Assembly: GCF_005221305.1 (NCBI RefSeq)
Contig: NZ_CP039887.1
Span: 1,674,001-1,738,000, forward strand
Length of the DNA: 64,000 nucleotides
Direction of reading: 5' to 3'
Source: Neisseria subflava
GTDB lineage: Bacteria; Pseudomonadota; Gammaproteobacteria; Burkholderiales; Neisseriaceae
The notes under the pieces were generated by a model. That model worked only from the letters and a program-made list of their open reading frames with translations. It had not been told where the DNA came from and did not search any database. Of this stretch, positions 47,117-56,599 are shown one piece after another. Both the position numbers and the translations under genes were made by a program. Numbering within the stretch: position 1 is the stretch's first letter; each line of letters begins with the position of its first letter.

Positions 47117-49003
47117 TTACTTGGCATCTTTAAATCCGCGTTTCAAATGTACCATCAGCAATGCCACTGCCGCAGGCGTTACGCCGGAAATACGGCTGGC
47201 TTGGCCGACGGTTTCGGGTTTGTGCTGGTTGAGCTTTTGCTGTACTTCGGCCGACAAACCTTTGACTTTGCTGTAATCGATATCCTCGGGCAACTTTAAG
47301 GTTTCGATGTCGCGGCGGCTGTCGATTTCTTCGTTTTGGCGGTCGATATAGCCTTGGTATTTGACTTGGATTTCGACTTGTTCGACCACGCTGTCGGCAA
47401 GTGCGGTTTCAGGCTGTGCGTCGGGCAGGGTCATCAGCGCGGCGTAGTCGAGGTTGGGGCGGCGTAACAAATCGTGCAGGTTGGCTTCGCGGCTGAGTTT
47501 TTGTCCGAACACGCGGATTTGTTCGTCTTCGGCGAGTTTTTGCGGCGTGTACCACGTTGTTTTCAAACGTTGGATTTCGCGTTCGATGGCTTCGCGTTTT
47601 TCGTTAAACATGCGCCATTGCTCTTCACCCACCAAGCCGATTTTGTAGCCGTCTTCGGTCAGGCGCATATCGGCGTTGTCCTCCCTGAGTTGCAGGCGGT
47701 ATTCGGCGCGGCTGGTGAACATGCGGTAAGGCTCATTCACGCCTTTGGTGATGAGGTCGTCCACCAATACGCCGAGGTAGGCTTGTTCGCGGCGCAGCAG
47801 GAGCGGGTCTTGTTCGCGGACGTATTGCACGGCATTCGCGCCTGCGAGTAGGCCTTGCGCGGCAGCTTCTTCGTAGCCGGTCGTACCGTTGATTTGTCCG
47901 GCGAAGAAGAGGCCTTGGATGGTTTTGGTTTCGAGGCTGGCTTTGAGGTTGCGCGGGTCGAAGTAGTCGTATTCGATGGCGTAGCCGGGGCGCAGGATAT
48001 GGGCTTTTTCAAGGCCTTTCATGCTGCGCACGAGCGCGATTTGGATGTCGAACGGCAGGCTGGTGGAGATGCCGTTGGGGTAGTATTCGTGCGTGGTCAG
48101 GCCTTCGGGTTCGAGGAAAATCTGGTGGCTGTCTTTGTCGGCGAAGCGGTTGATTTTGTCTTCGATAGACGGACAATAACGCGGACCTACGCCTTCGATT
48201 TTGCCGGTAAACATCGGGCTGCGGTCGAAGCCTGAGCGGATGATGTCGTGGGTTTGCGTGTTGGTATGCGTAATCCAGCAGGACACTTGGCGTGGGTGCA
48301 TATCGGCGTTGCCGCGTACAGACATTACGGGAACGGGTGTGTCGCCGGGCTGTTCGGTCAGTTGGGAGAAGTCAATCGTGCGTCCGTCAATACGCGGCGG
48401 CGTGCCGGTTTTCAGACGGCCTTGAGGCAGGTTCAATTCGCGTAAACGACCGCCCAAGGATTTGGCGGCTGGATCGCCGGCGCGGCCACCTTCGTAGTTT
48501 TCCAAACCGATGTGGATTTTGCCGGACAAAAACGTGCCTGCGGTCAACACGACGGCGCGTGCTTTAAACTCCACGCCCATTGCGGTCACCACGCCGCTGA
48601 TGCGTTCACCGTCAAGCGTTACGTCTTCGACGGCTTGTTGGAAAAGGTCGAGGTTTTCTTGGTTTTCCAACATCTCGCGGATGGCGGCTTTATATAGGAT
48701 ACGGTCGGCCTGCGCGCGTGTGGCTCGTACTGCCGCGCCTTTGCTGGCATTCAAGCGGCGGAACTGGATACCGGATTTGTCGGTAGCCAACGCCATTGCG
48801 CCGCCTAATGCGTCGAGTTCGCGCACAAGATGGCCTTTGCCGATACCGCCGATGGAGGGATTGCACGACATTTGGCCGAGGGTTTCGATGTTATGCGAGA
48901 GCAGCAGGGTTTGCGCACCCATGCGTGCGGCGGCAAGCGCGGCTTCGGTACCGGCATGGCCGCCACCGACGACAATCACGTCGTAGGTTTTGGGGTAAAT
49001 CAT
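47117..49003 (-). CDS. mnmG: tRNA uridine-5-carboxymethylaminomethyl modification enzyme MnmG
   Basis: FAD enzyme that with MnmE modifies wobble uridine 34 of several tRNAs. The protein of 628 aa has the FAD-binding VVVGGGHAGTEAALAAARMG near the start, SCNPSIGGIGKGHLVRELDA, and GLFFAGQINGTTGYEEAAAQ (catalytic and FAD region). Start placed at MIYPKTYDV, the neisserial form; an ATG 9 bases earlier is also in frame. Confidence 0.97.
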   Translation of the reverse strand: MIYPKTYDVIVVGGGHAGTEAALAAARMGAQTLLLSHNIETLGQMSCNPSIGGIGKGHLVRELDALGGAMALATDKSGIQFRRLNASKGAAVRATRAQADRILYKAAIREMLENQENLDLFQQAVEDVTLDGERISGVVTAMGVEFKARAVVLTAGTFLSGKIHIGLENYEGGRAGDPAAKSLGGRLRELNLPQGRLKTGTPPRIDGRTIDFSQLTEQPGDTPVPVMSVRGNADMHPRQVSCWITHTNTQTHDIIRSGFDRSPMFTGKIEGVGPRYCPSIEDKINRFADKDSHQIFLEPEGLTTHEYYPNGISTSLPFDIQIALVRSMKGLEKAHILRPGYAIEYDYFDPRNLKASLETKTIQGLFFAGQINGTTGYEEAAAQGLLAGANAVQYVREQDPLLLRREQAYLGVLVDDLITKGVNEPYRMFTSRAEYRLQLREDNADMRLTEDGYKIGLVGEEQWRMFNEKREAIEREIQRLKTTWYTPQKLAEDEQIRVFGQKLSREANLHDLLRRPNLDYAALMTLPDAQPETALADSVVEQVEIQVKYQGYIDRQNEEIDSRRDIETLKLPEDIDYSKVKGLSAEVQQKLNQHKPETVGQASRISGVTPAAVALLMVHLKRGFKDAK

Positions 49004-49030
49004 GTAAGTCATGTTTATGTGTTCTGTAAA

Positions 49031-49069
49031 GGTTTCAGACGGCCTTTTGTTGATCAGGCCGTCTGAAAA
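49031..49069. terminator. DUS inverted pair between amgK and mnmG
   Basis: Opposed AGGCCGTCTGAA copies after the amgK stop; also 27 bp upstream of the mnmG start. Confidence 0.7.
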
Positions 49070-49095
49070 GTGGAATCAAATCTTAAAAACCAAGC

Positions 49096-50100
49096 TTAGA
49101 AGGTATAGCCTGTTTCCAATTCGTCATCGCCGACCAATTCGACCAGCAACGCATAAAGCGGCGCCAAATCATTGTAACGGCGCGATACGCGGCGCAAGTA
49201 GTTCAAGAAGCGCGGGATTTCAGGACGGTATTTGTCTTTGCCGTCGCGGTAGTACAGGCGGGCAAAAATACCGGCCACTTTCAAATGGCGTTGTACGCCC
49301 ATCCATTCAAACCAGCGGTAGAACTCGTCAAACTCGGCAGGCACAGGCAGCTGGGCAGCGCGCGCTTTTTCCCAGTAACGGATGACCAAATCCAATACAA
49401 ATTCTTCTTCCCATTCGATAAATGCATCGCGCAACAGCGACACCAAATCATAGGAAATCGGGCCGTAAAGCGCGTCTTGGAAGTCCAATACGCCCGGACG
49501 GCCTTTTGCCAGCATCAGGTTGCGGACGATAAAGTCGCGATGGACATACACTTTGGGCTGAGCCAATAAGGGCGGCAACAGCGTGTCGACGGTTTGCTGC
49601 CACAACTGACGTTGCTTGAAAGTCAGCTCGCGACCCAATTCTTTGGCCACAAACCATTCGGGGAACAAGTTAATCTCGCGCAGCATGACTTCGCGGTCGT
49701 ATTCCGGCAGTTTACCGGGCTGGCTGGCCTTTTGCAGTTCGATCAGTTCGTCGATGGCTTCGAGCAGCAGGGCTTTGTGGGCGGTTTCGCTGTTTTCCTG
49801 ATTCATGGCGGTCAGGAATGTGGTATTGCCCAAATCGTTCAATACCATAAAGCCCAACGCTTCATCCACATGAAGCACTTGCGGCACATTGACCATGTTA
49901 AACAGTTTTTGCACTTTCAAATAAGGAGCAACACTCATCTTCTCAGGAGGCGCATCCATACAGATAACGGTCTGGCCGTCTGAAAACGTCGCGCGGAAAT
50001 AACGACGGAAGTCAGCATCGGCTGCCGCAAAGCTCAATTCGAACGGCTGGTTCGGGTAAACAGACTCCAGCCAGTTTTGTAATTCGGTTTGTCGTTGCAT
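49096..50100 (-). CDS. amgK: AmgK-like cell-wall amino-sugar kinase
   Basis: 334-aa aminoglycoside-phosphotransferase-fold kinase. AmgK phosphorylates MurNAc and GlcNAc at the anomeric carbon in peptidoglycan recycling, bypassing early MurA-dependent steps. The kinase catalytic loop reads VYVHRDFIVRNLML and the metal-binding motif VLDFQDALYGPISYDLVSLL. It is divergent from lptD, the same neighbourhood as in Pseudomonas, which supports this assignment over antibiotic resistance. The partner murU is not adjacent. Confidence 0.85.
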   Translation of the reverse strand: MQRQTELQNWLESVYPNQPFELSFAAADADFRRYFRATFSDGQTVICMDAPPEKMSVAPYLKVQKLFNMVNVPQVLHVDEALGFMVLNDLGNTTFLTAMNQENSETAHKALLLEAIDELIELQKASQPGKLPEYDREVMLREINLFPEWFVAKELGRELTFKQRQLWQQTVDTLLPPLLAQPKVYVHRDFIVRNLMLAKGRPGVLDFQDALYGPISYDLVSLLRDAFIEWEEEFVLDLVIRYWEKARAAQLPVPAEFDEFYRWFEWMGVQRHLKVAGIFARLYYRDGKDKYRPEIPRFLNYLRRVSRRYNDLAPLYALLVELVGDDELETGYTF

Positions 50101-50169
50101 AGCGGTATCGCAGAATTTCAGGTTACAATAACCGCTATTCTAACTGGCAAACCGATTTAAGGGGCGATT

Positions 50170-52569
50170 TTGGCTCGTTTATTTTCACTCAAACCCTTGG
50201 TACTCGCCTTAATTATGAGCTTTGGCGCAACAGCCGTGCGCGCGGAAGATGCTTCTGTTCCGCAGGCGGAAGACTATACCCCTGCCCACACCTCCGCATC
50301 CAAACCGGCAAAAACCAGCCAAAGCGAAGCCGATCCGCTTTCTTTGGGCAGCACTTGCCTGTTTTGCGACCACGAAGATGCCAAGCTGGCCGAAACCGCC
50401 GAAATCAAACGCAGCGGCGAGCCTGCCCTGCCTGCCGATTACACCCGCGTCAACGCCGATAAAATAGAAGGTCAGACCCAAGTCGGCGTCCGTGCCGAAG
50501 GCGACGTCATTGTCGAGCGCAATGCCGACGTTCTCAACGCCGATTGGGCGCAATACGACCAAGCCACCGATACCGTTACCGCCGGTGACCGCTTTACCCT
50601 ATATCAAAACGGTTCGACCGTATCCGGCGACCAATTGGTTTACAACCTCAAAGACCAAACCGGTTCCGGCACCGCCGTGCGCCTCAATACCGAACAAGGC
50701 GGCCGCCGCCTTCAAAGTGTCAGTGAAAAAGCCGAACTCAAAGGCAAAGGCCTCTACAAACTCATCAACACCAAATTCAACACCTGTTCGCCCGGCGATG
50801 CCAGCTGGTATATCCAAGCACAAAGCATTGAAGCCGATGAGTCGACAGGCATCGGCGTGGCCAAACACGCTTCGCTGGTATTCGGCGGCGTACCCGTCCT
50901 CTACACGCCTTGGGCGGACTTCCCCATCAACGGCAACCGCAAAAGCGGCCTGCTCGTTCCGACCATTGCCACAGGTTCAGACGGCCTTGAGCTGAGCCTG
51001 CCCTACTACTTCAACCTTGCGCCGAATTTGGATGCCACCATCCGCCCGGGCATCATCAGCAAACGCGGCGTGCAACTGGGCGGCCAAGTCCGTTATTTGC
51101 AACCGAATTACAGCGGCGAAGTCGATGGCGACTGGATGCCGAACGACCAAAAAAGCGTCCACAACAACCGCTATCAGTTCAAATGGAAACACCAGCAGCA
51201 GCTGAACAGCAAAATCAGCGGCGGCATCAACTACAACCAAGTTTCTGACGACGATTACTACCGCGACTTCTACGGCCGCGAAGACATCGCGCGCAACGTC
51301 AACCTCGACCGTCAGGCATGGCTCAATTACAGCGACAAACTGTTGGGCGGCAGCTTCGACGGCTCGTTGCGCGTACAAAAATATCAAACGCTGGCCAACC
51401 AAGACGGTTATAAAGACGAGCCTTATGCCATCATGCCCCGTCTGACCGGCCGTTGGCAAAGCCATATCGGCAAGGCTCAGCTTAACGTATTAGGCCAATT
51501 CACCCACTTTGACCACGATACCAAGCAAGACGGCAGCCGTGTAGTACTCTACCCAAGCGTCAAATGGGATTTCCACAACCAATGGGGCTACATCCGGCCT
51601 AAAGTCGGCGTACATGCCACTTATTACAGCCTCAACAGCTTCAACGGTCAAAGCGGCCGCAATGTCAGCCGCGTCCTGCCGATTATCAACGTCGACAGCG
51701 GCCTGACTTTCGAGCGCAGGGCTCGGCTCTTCGGCGGGGAATACCTGCAAACGCTTGAACCGCGCCTGTTTTACAACTACATTCCGACCAAGTCCCAAAA
51801 CGACCTGCCTAATTTCGACAGCTCCGAAAACAGCTTTACCTATTCGCAGCTGTTCCGCGAAAACCTGTATTCGGGCAACGACCGCATCAATTCGGCCAAC
51901 AGCCTGACGCTGGCCACACAAAGCCGTATCCTCAACCCCAATACCGGTGCAGAACTCTTCCGTGCAGGTATCGGCCAGAAGTTTTATTTCAAAAAAGACA
52001 ACGTCCTGCCTGACGGCAACGTCAGCAATTATCCGCGCAGCCAATCCGACTGGGTAGCCTTTGCACACGGCAACCTTACTCCGAGTACCCGCATTGATTT
52101 GGACATCCACTACAACCAAAACCTAAGCCGTGCCGAGAGCTACGCCGCAGGGATTACCTACAACCCCGAACCCGGCAAAGTCTTAAGCGCGCGCTACAAA
52201 TACGGACGCAACGAACGCATCTATCTGCAAGCCAACGGCGACTATTTCTACGACAGGCTCAGCCAAATCGACCTTGCCGCCCAATGGCCGTTGAGTAAAA
52301 ACCTGTACGCCGTTGCCCGTTACAACTACGAAATCGAAGCCAAAAAACCGCTGGAAATGCTCATCGGTGCAGAATACAAAAGCAACTGTGGCTGCTGGAG
52401 CGCAAGCTTGGTCGGCCAACGCTATGTTACCGGCGAAAACAGCCACAAAAACGCCGTATTCTTCAACCTCCAACTCAAAGACTTGAGCAATATCGGCAAC
52501 AACCCATTCGAAAAACTCCGCTTAGCCATCCCCGGTTACAGCAAAACCAACGAGGTAGTCAAACAATGA
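50170..52569 (+). CDS. lptD: LPS-assembly outer-membrane protein LptD
   Basis: Barrel that places lipooligosaccharide in the outer leaflet. The 799-aa protein has a signal peptide (ending VRAED), the early cysteine pair STCLFC, a periplasmic jellyroll (DYTRVNADKIEGQTQVGVRAE in two parts), a large barrel (YFNLAPNLDATIRPGI) and the late SNCGCW cysteines that form inter-domain disulfides. The start is a TTG codon at 50170 (MARLFSLKPL as in other neisseriae) with GGGGCG upstream. The stop overlaps the surA start. Confidence 0.97.
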   Translation: MARLFSLKPLVLALIMSFGATAVRAEDASVPQAEDYTPAHTSASKPAKTSQSEADPLSLGSTCLFCDHEDAKLAETAEIKRSGEPALPADYTRVNADKIEGQTQVGVRAEGDVIVERNADVLNADWAQYDQATDTVTAGDRFTLYQNGSTVSGDQLVYNLKDQTGSGTAVRLNTEQGGRRLQSVSEKAELKGKGLYKLINTKFNTCSPGDASWYIQAQSIEADESTGIGVAKHASLVFGGVPVLYTPWADFPINGNRKSGLLVPTIATGSDGLELSLPYYFNLAPNLDATIRPGIISKRGVQLGGQVRYLQPNYSGEVDGDWMPNDQKSVHNNRYQFKWKHQQQLNSKISGGINYNQVSDDDYYRDFYGREDIARNVNLDRQAWLNYSDKLLGGSFDGSLRVQKYQTLANQDGYKDEPYAIMPRLTGRWQSHIGKAQLNVLGQFTHFDHDTKQDGSRVVLYPSVKWDFHNQWGYIRPKVGVHATYYSLNSFNGQSGRNVSRVLPIINVDSGLTFERRARLFGGEYLQTLEPRLFYNYIPTKSQNDLPNFDSSENSFTYSQLFRENLYSGNDRINSANSLTLATQSRILNPNTGAELFRAGIGQKFYFKKDNVLPDGNVSNYPRSQSDWVAFAHGNLTPSTRIDLDIHYNQNLSRAESYAAGITYNPEPGKVLSARYKYGRNERIYLQANGDYFYDRLSQIDLAAQWPLSKNLYAVARYNYEIEAKKPLEMLIGAEYKSNCGCWSASLVGQRYVTGENSHKNAVFFNLQLKDLSNIGNNPFEKLRLAIPGYSKTNEVVKQ

Positions 52570-53555
52570 ACTTCAAACCCCTGATTCTCGTCGCCGCACT
52601 CACTCTCGCAGTAGGCGCACACGCCGCTCCTAAAGCCAAAGCGACCAAAGCGCGCGCAGCTAAAGCAGCTGCCGTCAGCGCCACCACCATGCCTGCCGTA
52701 CAAAGCGGCGTACATCTTTCAGACGGCATTGCCGCGGTTGTCGACAACGAAGTCATTACCCACCGCCAAGTAGCACAAGCCGTAGCGCAAGCGCGTCAAA
52801 CCATGCCTAAAGGCACACAAATGGACGACAACGAGCTGCGCCAACAAGTTTTGGCACAAATGATCAATCAATCCCTGATCCTCCAAGCAGGCAAACGCCG
52901 CAACATCCAAGCGACCGATAGCGAGATCGAAGCCGTTATCGCACATAACCCCAACATCAAAAATCCGTCTGCCGCTGTCCGTCAAGACATCGCCGACAGC
53001 ATTATTGTTGAAAAAGTGCGTCAACAGGCCATCATGCAAAACAGCCGCGTGAGCGACTCCGAAGTGGCACGCTACATCGAGCAGGCCAAACAACAAGGCG
53101 TAACCCTGCCTGAAGCAGACCCTGTGCGCCAATACCATGCCCAACACATCCTCATTAAAGCCGACAACGACAATGCCGCCGTCGGCGCAGAAAGCACCAT
53201 CCGCAAAATCTACTCACAGGCCCGCAGCGGCGCAGATTTCGGCGGTTTGGCACGCCAATACTCTCAAGACAGCAGTGCCGGCAATGGCGGCGATTTGGGC
53301 TGGTTTGCCGACGGCATGATGGTTGCCCCGTTTGAAGAAGCCGTCCACAAACTCAAACCCGGCCAAATCAGCGCCCCTGTCCGCACCCAATTCGGCTGGC
53401 ACATCATCAAGCTGAACGACGTCCGCGAAGCAGGTACGCCTGAAGAGCGCCAACAAAACGCCGTCCGCCAATACCTGTCCCAACAAAAAGCACAACAGGC
53501 GACCACCAACCTCCTGCGCGAACTGCACAGCAGCTCATACGTTGACGTACGCTAA
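52566..53555 (+). CDS. surA: SurA-like periplasmic peptidyl-prolyl isomerase
   Basis: Chaperone for outer-membrane proteins, translationally coupled to lptD (ATGA overlap). The 329-aa precursor has a signal peptide ending AHAA, an Ala/Lys-rich linker, a SurA-N helical domain (IAAVVDNEVITHRQVAQAV) and a parvulin domain (RQYHAQHILIKADND, ARQYSQDSSAGNGGDLGWFA, HIIKLNDVR). Only one parvulin domain is visible, against two in E. coli SurA. A DUS lies within the coding region near 52717. Confidence 0.93.
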   Translation: MNFKPLILVAALTLAVGAHAAPKAKATKARAAKAAAVSATTMPAVQSGVHLSDGIAAVVDNEVITHRQVAQAVAQARQTMPKGTQMDDNELRQQVLAQMINQSLILQAGKRRNIQATDSEIEAVIAHNPNIKNPSAAVRQDIADSIIVEKVRQQAIMQNSRVSDSEVARYIEQAKQQGVTLPEADPVRQYHAQHILIKADNDNAAVGAESTIRKIYSQARSGADFGGLARQYSQDSSAGNGGDLGWFADGMMVAPFEEAVHKLKPGQISAPVRTQFGWHIIKLNDVREAGTPEERQQNAVRQYLSQQKAQQATTNLLRELHSSSYVDVR

Positions 53556-53592
53556 TCGCGCGTATTGTTAAAAAGGCAGAAATCCGTACAAT

Positions 53593-53628
53593 AAGGCCGT
53601 CTGAAATCCATTGTTCAGACGGCCTTTT
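53593..53628. terminator. DUS-pair terminator after surA
   Basis: Opposed AGGCCGTCTGAA copies with flanking T run, 38 bp after the stop. Confidence 0.75.
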
Positions 53629-53669
53629 CTCCTTTTCCTCACGCAACCCATTGATTAAAGCACCCCATC

Positions 53670-54479
53670 ATGCCCATCTGTCCCAACTGGCAAACCGCCA
53701 CCCTGCTGCAAGCCGAAGAAACCTCCGTTACCTCCGCCCACACCGGCCGCACCTACCGCATTCAAGCCGCGGTACTCGGCGAGCGTCCGGCTGGCGGCTA
53801 TCCCGTACTGTATATTCTTGACGGAGATGCCTTTTTCCCCTCCATCCTCAATATGGCGCAATCCCTGCTCATCAACCCCATCACCAAAAGCCATGCCGCC
53901 TGTCTGATTGTCGGTATCGGCTACACCGGCGGCACCATCCGCGACTTAAGCCAACGCGCACTCGACTACACGCCGCCGCTGCCCGACAACGCGCCCGAAT
54001 CCGAACGCAAACAATACGGCCAAGCCGACCGCTTCAGCCGCTTTATCGATGACGAACTCTCCGCCCTGCTCGACAGCAAATACCGCATCGATACCCAAAA
54101 CCAAGCCATCTTCGGCCATTCGTTCGGCGCACTGTACGGCCTCTATTCCCTGTTCACCCGTCCCGAACGATTCCGCCATTATTTGCTGGTTTCGCCGTCT
54201 ATCTGGTGGCAAGACCGCCGCGTACTTGATTGGCTGCCCGACACTTTGCCGCAAGGAATCGGCATCCGCCTCGGCGCAGGCGAGCATGAAGGCAGAAACA
54301 ACCGTCCCGACCAAACCAGCCGCGGCATGGTCGCACAAGCCAAAATCCTTGCCGGCACTTTGCACCACCTCGGCGCAGATGTCCGCTTCACCCTCTACCC
54401 CAACGCCAATCACGGCAACGCCCCGTTTTACGCCCTGACCGACTGCATCGAATATTTGCGCAACGCATGGCAGCGTTGA
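53670..54479 (+). CDS. Esterase of the IroE/Fes-like alpha/beta-hydrolase family
   Basis: 269-aa esterase. The nucleophile elbow is AIFGHSFGALYGLYSLF (GHSFG) and the catalytic His lies in PNANHGNAPFY; YPVLYILDGDAFF is the usual early strand of the esterase-D fold. IroE-type enzymes hydrolyse ferric catecholate siderophores, so a link with siderophore use is possible. No signal peptide is evident, suggesting a cytoplasmic location. Substrate unproven. Confidence 0.8.
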   Translation: MPICPNWQTATLLQAEETSVTSAHTGRTYRIQAAVLGERPAGGYPVLYILDGDAFFPSILNMAQSLLINPITKSHAACLIVGIGYTGGTIRDLSQRALDYTPPLPDNAPESERKQYGQADRFSRFIDDELSALLDSKYRIDTQNQAIFGHSFGALYGLYSLFTRPERFRHYLLVSPSIWWQDRRVLDWLPDTLPQGIGIRLGAGEHEGRNNRPDQTSRGMVAQAKILAGTLHHLGADVRFTLYPNANHGNAPFYALTDCIEYLRNAWQR

Positions 54480-54575
54480 AGCAGGTTTGCCAAACATCGA
54501 GGCCGTCTGAAACGCAAACTTAGAAGCGTATTGAACCTATTGGATCAATTTTAAACCCTCTAAAATCCAATTATA

Positions 54576-54612
54576 AAAAGGCCGTCTGAAATCTATTGTT
54601 CAGACGGCCTTT
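54576..54612. terminator. DUS-pair terminator after rsmI
   Basis: Opposed AGGCCGTCTGAA copies between the converging esterase and rsmI genes. Confidence 0.75.
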
Positions 54613-54636
54613 GATATACGGTTTGCCAATCAGCCA

Positions 54637-55515
54637 TTATCCCTGCTTTTTCCATTCCAAAGCCAAATCATACAGCGCCTTTTTATTCTCGCCGGTAATC
54701 TTGGCGGCAAGTTCGGCGGCTTGTTTGGTCGGCAACTCGGCCGCAAGGATTTTCATGGTATTTTGCGCCGCATCGGGCAAATCGCTGTGTTTCTCTTTCA
54801 CCGCAGGGTGCAACACCAGTACCATCTCGCCACGCGTTTGGTTGCTGTCGTTTTTAAGGGCGGCTTGAATTTCGGCAACCGTGCCGCTGAGGAAGGTTTC
54901 AAACGTTTTGGTGATTTCGCGCGCCAAAGTCAAACGGCGTTCGGGGAACTGCGCGGCCATATCTGCAAGGCTTGCTTCGATACGGTGCGGCGTTTCAAAC
55001 ATCACAATCGGAAAATCGGCTTCCACCCATTTGGTCAACAGCTTTTGGCGCTCGCCGGCCTTAGGCGGCAGGAAACCGTTGAAGTAAAAATCGGATTCCG
55101 TCACCCCGGCCACGCTCAACGCCCCCATGACCGCGCTTGCGCCGACCACAGGCACCACTTTAAATCCGGCTTCGCGCACGCGGGCGGCAAGTTTCGCACC
55201 GGGATCGCAAACCGCAGGCGTGCCCGCATCCGAAACTTGGGCGACGCTCAGGCCGTCTGAAAGATGGGCGATGATTTTATCGGCCATTTGCTGCTCGTTG
55301 TGTTCGCGCACGCTCACGAGTTTGCCCTGAATGCCGTACGCACTCAAAAGCTGGGCGGTAACACGGGTGTCCTCGGCGCAGATAATGTCGGCCTTTTGCA
55401 GAACGGCCAACGCGCGCAGCGTTATGTCGGCTAAATTGCCGATGGGTGTGGCGACAACGTATAATGTCTGTTTTTCGATGCTGTCGACGGCTTTTTGCAG
55501 GTGTTTTGTGTACAT
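54637..55515 (-). CDS. rsmI: 16S rRNA 2'-O-ribose C1402 methyltransferase
   Basis: Methylates the ribose of C1402 in the decoding centre. The 292-aa protein shows the tetrapyrrole-methylase fold with LYVVATPIGNLADITLRALA, ICAEDTRVTAQLL, VSDAGTPAVCDPGAKL and VVPVVGASAVMGALS. Divergent from yraN, its common neighbour. Confidence 0.96.
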   Translation of the reverse strand: MYTKHLQKAVDSIEKQTLYVVATPIGNLADITLRALAVLQKADIICAEDTRVTAQLLSAYGIQGKLVSVREHNEQQMADKIIAHLSDGLSVAQVSDAGTPAVCDPGAKLAARVREAGFKVVPVVGASAVMGALSVAGVTESDFYFNGFLPPKAGERQKLLTKWVEADFPIVMFETPHRIEASLADMAAQFPERRLTLAREITKTFETFLSGTVAEIQAALKNDSNQTRGEMVLVLHPAVKEKHSDLPDAAQNTMKILAAELPTKQAAELAAKITGENKKALYDLALEWKKQG

Positions 55516-55580
55516 AGATTCAAGGCCGTCTGAAACGGCGTCTCTTTAAAAACAATGATTATATAACGGGTAAACTTTTC

Positions 55581-55928
55581 ATGCGCTTAAACCACAAACA
55601 GGGGGCGGCGGCCGAAGATGCGGCATTGGCATTCCTGCTGGGCAAAGGCTGCTCGCTGCTGGCGCGGAACTGGCATTGCGCCTACGGCGAAATCGATTTA
55701 ATCGTCAAAAACGGCGGTACGATTGTGTTTGTTGAAGTAAAATACCGCAAAAACCGAGGTTTCGGTGGTGCCGCATACAGCATCTCGCCGTCCAAATTAT
55801 TGAAATTGCAACGAAGTGTAGAGTATTATCTGCAAAAGCACGGGTTAAACCATGCGCCCTGCCGCCTGGATGCGGTACTGATTGAGGGCGACGGCCAACC
55901 CGAATGGATTCAAAATATTACAGGTTAA
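55581..55928 (+). CDS. YraN family (UPF0102) endonuclease-like protein
   Basis: 115 aa. Restriction-endonuclease-like fold: EDAALAFLLGKGCSLLARNW, then YGEIDLIVKNGGTIVFVEVK with the Asp and E-x-K catalytic-type residues, and a short C-terminus. The family is linked with recombination or repair but is poorly characterised. It lies next to gmhA, divergent from rsmI, as in many beta-proteobacteria. Confidence 0.9.
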   Translation: MRLNHKQGAAAEDAALAFLLGKGCSLLARNWHCAYGEIDLIVKNGGTIVFVEVKYRKNRGFGGAAYSISPSKLLKLQRSVEYYLQKHGLNHAPCRLDAVLIEGDGQPEWIQNITG

Positions 55929-55932
55929 CCTC

Positions 55933-56526
55933 ATGACAACATTACAAGAACGCGTTTCCGCGCATTTTGCCGAGAGCATCCGCGCCAAGCAAGAAGCCGA
56001 AAAAGTACTGGTCGAGCCGACCGTACAGGCTGCCGAGCTGATGCTGCAATGCCTGATGAACGACGGCAAAATTCTGGCCTGCGGCAACGGCGGTTCGGCT
56101 GCCGACGCGCAGCACTTCGCCGCAGAAATGACCGGCCGTTTTGAAAAAGAACGCATGGAATTGGCCGCTGTCGCGCTGACGACAGACACTTCCGCCCTGA
56201 CCGCCATCGGCAACGACTACGGTTTCGACCATGTATTCAGCAAACAAGTGCGTGCACTCGGACGTGCCGGCGACGTATTGGTCGGCATCTCCACTTCCGG
56301 CAATTCAGCCAACGTCATCGAAGCCATCAAAGCGGCACACGAACGCGACATGCACGTCATCGCCATGACCGGCCGCGACGGCGGAAAAATCGCCGCCATG
56401 CTCAAAGATACCGATGTTTTGCTCAACGTCCCTTATCCGCGCACTGCCCGCATTCAGGAAAACCATATTTTGCTGATTCACGCCATGTGCGACTGCATCG
56501 ACTCCGTCCTGCTTGAAGGCATGTAA
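55933..56526 (+). CDS. gmhA: Phosphoheptose isomerase (SIS domain)
   Basis: Converts sedoheptulose-7-phosphate to the heptose precursor of LOS core. The 197-aa protein has the SIS fold: ILACGNGGSAADAQHFAAEM, LVGISTSGNSANVIEAIK and RIQENHILLIHAMCDCID. Start set at 55933 (MTTLQERVSAHF); the frame from 55882 overlaps yraN. A DiaA-type role is an alternative for this family, but the neisserial order favours GmhA. Confidence 0.92.
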   Translation: MTTLQERVSAHFAESIRAKQEAEKVLVEPTVQAAELMLQCLMNDGKILACGNGGSAADAQHFAAEMTGRFEKERMELAAVALTTDTSALTAIGNDYGFDHVFSKQVRALGRAGDVLVGISTSGNSANVIEAIKAAHERDMHVIAMTGRDGGKIAAMLKDTDVLLNVPYPRTARIQENHILLIHAMCDCIDSVLLEGM

Positions 56527-56535
56527 CCCTTTCTT

Positions 56536-56571
56536 TTCAGACGGCCCATCCCTTAAAGGCCGTCTGAACAC
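56536..56571. terminator. DUS inverted pair between gmhA and the BON lipoprotein
   Basis: Opposed uptake sequences, the left arm reading TTCAGACGGCCC, so imperfect. Confidence 0.55.
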
Positions 56572-56599
56572 CCAACCGTCCATACCCAAGGAAAAGGAT

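Noticed and set aside
49096..50100. Aminoglycoside resistance gene
   Set aside because: The fold is shared, but the position next to lptD and the sequence pattern fit the cell-wall recycling kinase AmgK.
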